Assembly: GCA_001994995.1 (NCBI GenBank)
Contig: MDJM01000056.1
Location: 1-56,428, forward strand
Direction: 5' to 3'
Length of the DNA stretch: 56,428 nt
DNA from: Candidatus Parepulonipiscium sp. PG-Nuni2H_MBin01
GTDB lineage: Bacteria; Bacillota; Clostridia; Lachnospirales; Cellulosilyticaceae
Part shown: piece after piece, positions 51,058 through 56,428 of the stretch
Numbering within the stretch: position 1 is the stretch's first letter
How the letters are laid out: every line of letters begins with the position of its first letter
The notes under the pieces: generated by a model
Seen by the model: the letters and a program-made list of their open reading frames with translations, nothing else
Databases searched by the model: none
Told to the model about the DNA's origin: nothing
Made by a program: the position numbers and the translations under genes

Positions 51058-51873
51058 ATGAAAAAATTAGCAATAGCATTTAGTTTATTAATTGCATTAA
51101 CAGGATGCGCAAGTGCAGATGTACAATCAGAAGCAACAGGACTTACAACAATTACAGTAGGAGCGTCACCAGCTCCGCATGCAGAAATATTAGAGTTTGT
51201 AAAACCTACATTAGCAGAACAAGGGATATATCTTGAAATTGAAGAGTTTACAGACTATGTGTTACCGAATATAGCAGTAGATGAGGGCGATTTAGATGCG
51301 AATTTCTTTCAACATGTGCCGTATTTAACTAATTTCAATGAAAATAACGGTACAGATATTGTATCAATAGGCGCAGTGCATTTTGAGCCACTTGGAATTT
51401 ATGCTGGCAAAAGCACCTCATTGGATGACTTAACAAAAGGAGGCGCTGAAGTTGCCATACCTAACGACACCGTTAACGAAGCTCGCGCACTAGCTTTATT
51501 AAATCAATTGGGAGTAATAGAGCTTGATGAAACAGCAGGTCTTAGCGCAACGCCAAATGATATAATTAACAATCCTTACAATATAAGCTTTGTAGAAATC
51601 GAGGCTGCACAAGTTCCAAGAATAATTCAAGAGGTGGATTTTGGAATTGTAAACGGAAACTACGCTTTAGATGGTGGAATTGTTGATTTGGTTGTGGCAA
51701 CAGAAGATAATAACTCGGAGTTTGCGATTTTATATGCAAATATAGTTGCAACTCATGGGTCAAACGTTAATAATGAAGCACTTAAAATACTTGTAGAGGC
51801 GCTACAAAGCCAAGAGACTATAGATTTTATTACTTCTAATTATAACGGAATTGTACTTCCAGCAGGAAATTAG
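51058..51873 (+). CDS. metQ: Methionine-binding lipoprotein
   Basis: This 271-residue lipoprotein (lipobox LTGC, Cys17) shows the NlpA/MetQ family blocks: TITVGASPAPHAEILEFVKP, IAVDEGDLDANFFQHVPYL, VAIPNDTVNEARALALLNQLG and VEIEAAQVPRIIQEVDFGIVNGNYAL. It delivers methionine, perhaps also methionine sulfoxide, to MetNI. GAAAGAGG precedes the ATG. It is followed by three palindromic repeats and a second metQ. Confidence 0.93.
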   Translation: MKKLAIAFSLLIALTGCASADVQSEATGLTTITVGASPAPHAEILEFVKPTLAEQGIYLEIEEFTDYVLPNIAVDEGDLDANFFQHVPYLTNFNENNGTDIVSIGAVHFEPLGIYAGKSTSLDDLTKGGAEVAIPNDTVNEARALALLNQLGVIELDETAGLSATPNDIINNPYNISFVEIEAAQVPRIIQEVDFGIVNGNYALDGGIVDLVVATEDNNSEFAILYANIVATHGSNVNNEALKILVEALQSQETIDFITSNYNGIVLPAGN

Positions 51874-52006
51874 TAGCTTTTGGGGAATTGCTACTTATTA
51901 CGGAAGCTTTAGACGTTAGTAGCTTTTGGGGAATTGTTGCTAACAACGATGGTTATGATTTATAAGCTTTAAACTTTAGTAGCTTTTGGGGAATTGCTAC
52001 TAACAA
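51871..52006 (+). repeat. Triplicated palindromic element between the two metQ genes
   Basis: Three copies of (TT)AGTAGCTTTTGGGGAATTG(C/T)(T)... occur at 51871-51897, 51916-51946 and 51976-52006. Each has AGTAGC and GCTACT (or TTGCTA) arms around TTTTGGGGAATT. The first copy overlaps the metQ stop codon. AAGCTTTA joins copies 2 and 3 to the preceding one. No T run follows, so ordinary termination is unlikely. Confidence 0.8.
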
Positions 52007-52096
52007 TTAATTTAATTGGGATTTTTATTTAAGAGAACCAAGCATATCAATGTGGGAATAAGCTTGGAATTATGATTTAAGAAAGAGGGATGAGAT

Positions 52097-52915
52097 ATGA
52101 AAAAGTTAGCATTGTTTTTAAGTATAGCAGCATTGACAGGTTGTTCTAGTTCAGAAGTGTTGCAAACTGAAGCTACAACAGGTGTTACAACTATTACTAT
52201 AGGCGCAACGCCAACACCAGCAGGGGAAATATTAGAATATGTAAAGCCTTTATTGCTAGAGCAAGGGATATATCTAGAAATTAAAGAATTTACAGACTAT
52301 ATATTACCAAACATAGCAGTAGAAGAGGGAGACTTAGATGCGAACTTCTTTCAGCATATTCCTTATCTAACTGACTTTAACGAAAATAATGGTACGGATA
52401 TAGTTCCAGTAGGGAAAGTACTTTTTGCGCCACTTGGGATTTATCCTGGAAAAAGCACAGAGCTTGAGGAGTTAAAAAAAGGTGGAGTTGAAATTGCAAT
52501 ACCTAATGACACAACAAACGAAGCTCGCGCATTGGCATTACTGGAACAGCTAGGGATAATTGAAATTGATAGCTCAGCAGGACTTTCGGCAACTCCAAAA
52601 GATATAATTAGCAATCCATATGATGTAAGCTTTATAGAAATTGAAGCGGCACAAGTTCCAAGAATAATCCAAGATGTGGATTTTGGTGTTATAACTGGTA
52701 ATTATGCTCTAGACGGTGGATTTACTGACTTAGTTTTAGCAACAGAAGATAGCCAGTCCGAATTTGCTATCTTATATGGTAACGTAGTTGCAACCCATAG
52801 TTCAAACGCTGATAATGAAGCTATTAAAACACTTGTAGATATTTTGCAAAGCCAAGTGACGATAGATTTTATAAATGATACGTATAACGGCGCAGTGCTG
52901 TCAGTAATTGATTAA
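52097..52915 (+). CDS. metQ: Second methionine-binding lipoprotein, paralogue of the upstream gene
   Basis: This 272-residue lipoprotein (LTGC, Cys16) is closely similar to the first over its whole length, for instance ILEYVKPLLLEQGIYLEIKEFTDY and VSFIEIEAAQVPRIIQ. It is a recent tandem duplicate. Differences cluster in the signal peptide and at the C terminus. One transporter with two binding proteins may have wider substrate range. It has its own GAAAGAGG and ATG and lies about 220 bases from the first. Confidence 0.92.
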   Translation: MKKLALFLSIAALTGCSSSEVLQTEATTGVTTITIGATPTPAGEILEYVKPLLLEQGIYLEIKEFTDYILPNIAVEEGDLDANFFQHIPYLTDFNENNGTDIVPVGKVLFAPLGIYPGKSTELEELKKGGVEIAIPNDTTNEARALALLEQLGIIEIDSSAGLSATPKDIISNPYDVSFIEIEAAQVPRIIQDVDFGVITGNYALDGGFTDLVLATEDSQSEFAILYGNVVATHSSNADNEAIKTLVDILQSQVTIDFINDTYNGAVLSVID

Positions 52916-52978
52916 GCAGATTTTAATATGTTATAGTCTAACATTTTATGGGGATAATTTGTAAAGGAGATCTGTGTT

Positions 52979-53458
52979 ATGGAAAATCAACTAATTAATG
53001 TAAGTGAAATCAATCTAGATGAAATTAGAATAACTGCTGAAGAGTATTATAAACGTGGGGACTTTTATTGCTCAGAAGCTATTATGAAAACTATTAAAGA
53101 TGCATTTGAGATGCCAATATCTGATGACATAATAAGAGTAACATCAGGTTTGGGCGGCGGAATGGGAATGTCTGGTTGTGTATGCGGAGCATTATCTGGA
53201 GGGAATGTTGTACTAGGCTTAGTTTTTGGGAGAACAACGCCTAAAGACCCTCAAGTTGATATTACTATGCGTTTAACTAATGAGTTGCATGATATATTTA
53301 GAGCACATCATAAAACTGCATGTTGTCGTATTCATCTTAAAAAAGTTGAGTTTGGCAGCGACGACCATATTGCTCAGTGTTCTTATTTTACTGGCGATAT
53401 GGCATATGAAGTGGCTAAAATTATTTGCAGAGAATTAAATATTAAAACAATATCATAA
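52979..53458 (+). CDS. C_GCAxxG_C_C family protein, copy 1
   Basis: This 159-residue protein matches the C_GCAxxG_C_C family (PF09719): FYCSEAIMKTI, then GMSGCVCGALSGGNVVLGL, CCRIHLKKVEF, and HIAQCSYFTGDMAYEVAKIICRELN. The cysteines are conserved in spacing and probably bind a metal or redox group; the family's reaction is not established. AAGGAG precedes the ATG. It is followed after 15 bases by a second copy and then by a TauE/SafE exporter, pointing to redox or sulfur chemistry. Confidence 0.88.
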   Translation: MENQLINVSEINLDEIRITAEEYYKRGDFYCSEAIMKTIKDAFEMPISDDIIRVTSGLGGGMGMSGCVCGALSGGNVVLGLVFGRTTPKDPQVDITMRLTNELHDIFRAHHKTACCRIHLKKVEFGSDDHIAQCSYFTGDMAYEVAKIICRELNIKTIS

Positions 53459-53473
53459 AAGGGAGAGATATCT

Positions 53474-53950
53474 ATGGAAAATCAATTAATCAATGCTACG
53501 GAAATAGATTTAGAAAAAGTTCGTGTAACTGCAGAAGGATATTATCAACGTAGAGACTTCAGCTGTTCGGAAGCTATTATGAAAACTGTTAAAGACGAAT
53601 TTCAAATGGCAATATCGGATGACTTAATTAAAGCAACATCAGGTTTGGGAGCTGGTATAGGAATGTCTGGTTGTGTATGCGGAGCGCTATCTGGGGGATG
53701 CGTTGTATTAGGATTAGTATTTGGTAGGTCAGTTCCTAAAGACCCACAAGTTGCTACTGCTAGGCGTTTAACTAATGAGTTGCATGATATTTTCCGCGAC
53801 CACCATAAAACTACTTGTTGCCGTATTCATTTAAAAAAAGTTGAGTATGGAGGGCCTGAGCATATTGCACAATGCGCTTATTTTACAGGCGATATGGCAT
53901 ATGAAGTTGCTAAAATTATTTGCAGAGAATTAGAAATAAAAACAATATAG
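53474..53950 (+). CDS. C_GCAxxG_C_C family protein, copy 2
   Basis: This 158-residue tandem paralogue matches copy 1 over its full length, including FSCSEAIMKTV, GMSGCVCGALSGGCVVLGL with an additional Cys, TCCRIHLKKVEY and QCAYFTGDMAYEVAKIICRELE. The additional Cys is the main difference in the motif. GGGAGAG precedes the ATG. The pair may form a heterodimer; this is inference. Confidence 0.88.
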   Translation: MENQLINATEIDLEKVRVTAEGYYQRRDFSCSEAIMKTVKDEFQMAISDDLIKATSGLGAGIGMSGCVCGALSGGCVVLGLVFGRSVPKDPQVATARRLTNELHDIFRDHHKTTCCRIHLKKVEYGGPEHIAQCAYFTGDMAYEVAKIICRELEIKTI

Positions 53951-53967
53951 ATATTGGGGGATTTATA

Positions 53968-54756
53968 ATGGAACTTTTATATTTAGCGATTGGATTAATC
54001 ACTACAACTGTTGGGGCTATTTCTGGCATTGGGGGCGGAGTTATTCTTAAGCCTGTACTAGATATGTTTGGTCACTTTGATATATCAACTATCGGTATTT
54101 TATCATCATGCACAGTGCTTGCAATGTCTACTGTTGCACTTACAAAAAAGTTTATTGCTAAAGCCAAATTTGAATATAACCGACTGCTGCCGTTATCTTT
54201 AGGAGCTGTATTGGGGGGATTTGCTGGGAAGTATATATTTGCACTTTGTTTGCAGCATGCTTCTAATGAAGGTATGGTAAAAATTGCGCAGTCAGTTGTA
54301 TTAGCTCTGCTGATGGTGTTTGTTTTACTGTTTAGCGTATATAAAAAGAAAATTAAAACTTTCGACGTTACAAGTGGTATTGTTTGTCTTGCCGCTGGTC
54401 TTGGTATGGGAACTATTTCATCGTTTCTAGGTATTGGTGGCGGACCTATCAATGTGCCGATTATTATTATTTTATTTTCATGCAATGCTAAAGAGGCAGC
54501 TATTTATTCTATCTTTACTATTTTCTTATCACAAGCTTCAACACTTGGAAATACCTTATTTACAGTAGGTTTTGGAGCATATGACTTAAGCGTAGTTGGC
54601 TATATGATAGTGGGCGGTATTTCTGGTGGCTTCCTTGGCGATGCTATTAATAAGAAGCTGGACACTCATCAAGTTGAGAAGATGTTTAACTTAGTTATGG
54701 TTGTAGTTATTTTACTTAATGTGTATAACGTTATTTCAGTTATATCTAAATATTAA
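53968..54756 (+). CDS. TauE/SafE-family sulfite/anion exporter
   Basis: The product is 262 residues from the ATG at 53968 after TTGGGGGA; the frame to 53920 overlaps the preceding gene. It has about eight membrane segments in two similar halves, each with the family glycine motif: GAISGIGGGVILKPVLD near the start and SSFLGIGGGPINVPIII in the middle. TauE/SafE proteins move sulfite, sulfoacetate or related anions. It ends the sulfur block downstream of cysK and metNIQ, and export of sulfite or a thiol-derived anion is plausible but not shown. Confidence 0.9.
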   Translation: MELLYLAIGLITTTVGAISGIGGGVILKPVLDMFGHFDISTIGILSSCTVLAMSTVALTKKFIAKAKFEYNRLLPLSLGAVLGGFAGKYIFALCLQHASNEGMVKIAQSVVLALLMVFVLLFSVYKKKIKTFDVTSGIVCLAAGLGMGTISSFLGIGGGPINVPIIIILFSCNAKEAAIYSIFTIFLSQASTLGNTLFTVGFGAYDLSVVGYMIVGGISGGFLGDAINKKLDTHQVEKMFNLVMVVVILLNVYNVISVISKY

Positions 54757-54760
54757 TGTG

Positions 54761-54796
54761 AAAAGGGTTGTAGGCCATTGTCTACAGCCCTTTTTG
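54761..54796 (+). terminator. Terminator ending the sulfur block
   Basis: AAAAGGGTTGTAG and CTACAGCCCTTTTT around GCCATTGT. Confidence 0.9.
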
Positions 54797-54860
54797 TCAT
54801 AAGTATAAAATTTATATCATACATATTTTATTAATTCACCTTCTAAAAAGGAGTAATTCT

Positions 54861-55592
54861 ATGAAAAAATTATTTAATAAATTTAGTATACTTGGCATTA
54901 TAGTCATCTTAGTTATCCTCAATCCATGGGTAGGTAATCCTATTTCAAAATGCTTAGTATATGTAAATTCTAATAAATATATCGCTGAAAATTATGATGA
55001 GTTAAATCTTGAGAAGAAAATAGGCTTTGATTTCAAAACAACTCAATATTATGTAAGACTTACTAGTCCTACAATACCGGATTTGTATTTTTATTTAACT
55101 TATAATATGAACGGTACACTCCAACGGGATTCATATGAAAGCTATATATTACAAGGTCGTAATGTACTATATAGGCTGGAACAAGTATATAGGCAAGAAA
55201 TGGATATAATAGTTGAAAACTTAACAGAAAATCCATTGTTTAAAGATAGCGAGGTATATATTTTTGCAATGTTAATATCTGAATCCCAAGGCGGAATTGA
55301 TGGAACTACGTTAGAGCTTAATCAACAATATGATATAAACGAAATAGGCAAAGCAGGGGGACTAATTGATGTAATGGTTACTTTTTCTGATTATAATACT
55401 AGTTATGAACAAGGAGCCATGGCCATACAAGAAATCAAAACAATATTGGATGAAGCTAACTTAGGGTTTCGTTTTATAAATTTTTATATGGTAAATGAAG
55501 ATGGAAATTTTGCTTATCAAGTAGATTTTTTGCCATATGAAGAAATAGATAGCCCTGATTTAGCACAACAAATACACAACTTAGGACTATAG
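54861..55592 (+). CDS. Membrane-anchored protein of unknown function (YfjL-like)
   Basis: This 243-residue protein has a membrane anchor or uncleaved signal at about 10-28 (FSILGIIVILVILNPW) and an extracellular part of about 210 residues. The first outer half, KYIAENYDELNLEKKIGFDFKTTQYYVRL and DLYFYLTYNMNGTLQRDSY, resembles YfjL/DUF3139-like small domains; the second half, IQEIKTILDEANLGFRFINFYMVNEDG, may be a repeat of it. AAAAGGAG precedes the ATG. It is transcribed alone. The terminator starts before its stop codon. Function unknown. Confidence 0.7.
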   Translation: MKKLFNKFSILGIIVILVILNPWVGNPISKCLVYVNSNKYIAENYDELNLEKKIGFDFKTTQYYVRLTSPTIPDLYFYLTYNMNGTLQRDSYESYILQGRNVLYRLEQVYRQEMDIIVENLTENPLFKDSEVYIFAMLISESQGGIDGTTLELNQQYDINEIGKAGGLIDVMVTFSDYNTSYEQGAMAIQEIKTILDEANLGFRFINFYMVNEDGNFAYQVDFLPYEEIDSPDLAQQIHNLGL

Positions 55593-55611
55593 ATTATTAT
55601 AGTCCTTTTTA
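55583..55611 (+). terminator. Terminator overlapping the stop of the YfjL-like gene
   Basis: AGGACTATA and TATAGTCCT arms followed by TTTT; the left arm lies in the last codons. Confidence 0.75.
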
Positions 55612-55630
55612 CAGTTCTTATTAGTACATT

Positions 55631-56344
55631 TTGTTTGTGGACACTTTATCCATCGACTTAATTGCACGTGAATCATACAAAGACTTAAGTTCATTAGAAC
55701 AGTATTTAGTATTGCAAGGTAAAAATCATCCTGATATACAATCTGTATATTTTGCAAACAGCAACAAGGAATTAGTCCAATCAGATAATTTGGTTAGACC
55801 AACTAATTATGACCCGACTACACAAGATTGGTATGTTAATGCTCTTACTGCAGATGACTATTATTTTAGCTCGCCATATATAGATGCATTTTCTGATGAA
55901 CGAATTATTACTGTGTCAAAAAAAATGGTGGACAACGATAATCAAATAGTTGGAGTTTTAGCTATAGATGTAGTTTTAGAAGAGCTAAATGATTTGGTAA
56001 GCTGGCTATCACAAGAAGATGGGCAACGTGTAATGGTCATAGATAATAATGGTACAATCTTATTACATGCAAATGACGAACTTCGCGCTTCAAAATCTGG
56101 AACCACAAATTTAATTGAAATAAATCCCGAGTATGGCAATTTGTTAAGTGTTGCAGAAGGTGAAGTTATGCCCGTTGGGGATACATATGGATTGTACAGA
56201 GTCATTGATAACACTCCACTTAGAATTATTTCAGAATATGAAATTAGTTTTATGCTATCTAGTCTATTAAACGAATGCATTGTAGCGCTAGGATTTATTA
56301 TAGGTGGAATGCTTATTATTCATATTGTCCTGAACCTCCCATGA
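55631..56344 (+). pseudogene. dCache sensor protein truncated at both ends
   Basis: The frame gives 237 residues of an extracellular dCache_1 domain: LDSIDLIARES-like opening (TLSIDLIARESYKDLSSLEQ), NYDPTTQDWYVNAL, SPYIDAFSDERIITVSKKM and GVLAIDVVLEELNDLV, then a TM segment (about 212-233). The N-terminal TM1 and first part of dCache are missing: the frame opens at a TTG without a site just after a terminator. At the 3' end the TM segment runs into the element end near 56331, and the HAMP and output domain (chemoreceptor or GGDEF type) are lost. Both losses make it a pseudogene. It would have been another chemoreceptor-like sensor. Confidence 0.8.
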
Positions 56345-56428
56345 CTAAAGTCACAGGGTTCTTGGTCGATAGTCGCAACCGACTAAGCATAACCAAGCTA
56401 TCCCCGTAGTCCCTACGGTTGTTGTATA
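56331..56428 (-). mobile_element. 3' end of a TnpB-type element with omega-RNA-like fold, partial
   Basis: Read on the minus strand, the sequence folds well: CCGTAG-GGA-CTACGG (56404-56418), then a two-tier stem CTTGGT...ACCAAG (56361-56397) enclosing TAGTCG...CGACTA (56370-56385), then GAACCC and a GTGACT...AGTCA hairpin ending GGGAGGTTCAGG near 56331. This order, structured scaffold then terminal hairpin, is the pattern of omega RNAs of IS200/IS605 or IS607-type TnpB elements. The bases after the end (the interrupted sensor gene) would form the guide. tnpB itself would lie to the right of the window. Family placement is by pattern only. Confidence 0.6.

Overview
The window is AT-rich, gene-dense DNA with Gram-positive ribosome binding sites (GGAGG) and many rho-independent terminators. 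The gene set (recJ-apt-relA, SLH-domain protein, T-box leader, Cof-type HAD hydrolase, GT51 transglycosylase, Lsa-like ABC-F, several LRR surface proteins) points to Firmicutes, most likely Clostridia. A Lachnospirales-like gut bacterium is my guess from gene content only; there is no rRNA to confirm it.

Layout. 1-400: the 3' end of an IS200/IS605-type element that cuts off an AAA-ATPase-like gene. 548-5238: secreted lipase, ferritin-like protein, a small HTH protein and a two-component system. 5387-6979: secreted L,D-transpeptidase on a charged helical stalk. 7124-10286: small redox genes (SDR, radical SAM, ABM monooxygenase, nitroreductase) with a chimeric pseudogene between them. 10501-17784: LRR protein, tRNA-Gly and tRNA-Pro, sodium symporter, and a giant lipoprotein made of two arylsulfotransferase units. 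17927-25681: membrane proteins, chemoreceptor, SLH protein, HAD phosphatase, a superoxide-dismutase fold lacking most metal ligands, and an S1-domain protein. 26045-29824: a decayed hexuronate locus (GH31 remnant, intact uxuA, truncated gntR and uxaC, intact uxuB). 29877-37438: BspA-like LRR protein, the recJ-apt-relA operon and a MATE pump. 37547-44899: transglycosylase, an unknown minus-strand protein, a Cys-rich protein and a 1204-residue repeat-rich LRR surface protein. 44956-47784: an MFS + ABC-F pair laid out like mef/msr. 47974-54756: a sulfur and methionine block (T-box leader, cysK, metN, metI, two metQ, two C_GCAxxG_C_C proteins, TauE/SafE exporter). 54861-56344: a membrane-anchored unknown and a truncated dCache sensor, cut by a second TnpB-type element end with a well-folded omega-RNA-like structure.

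Two themes stand out. First, the T-box before cysK-metNIQ has features that fit tRNA-Met rather than tRNA-Cys, and it heads a locus where MetN lacks its C-terminal regulatory domain, MetQ is duplicated, and a triplicated palindrome separates the two metQ genes. Second, there is much gene decay by deletion: one deletion appears to have removed the divergent promoters and 5' halves of both gntR and uxaC; GH31 was reduced to its two ends; an arylsulfotransferase piece was joined to a MATE piece; and elements truncate genes at both window edges. The edges look like assembly breaks at repeats. I could run no searches, so all family assignments rest on motifs read by eye.
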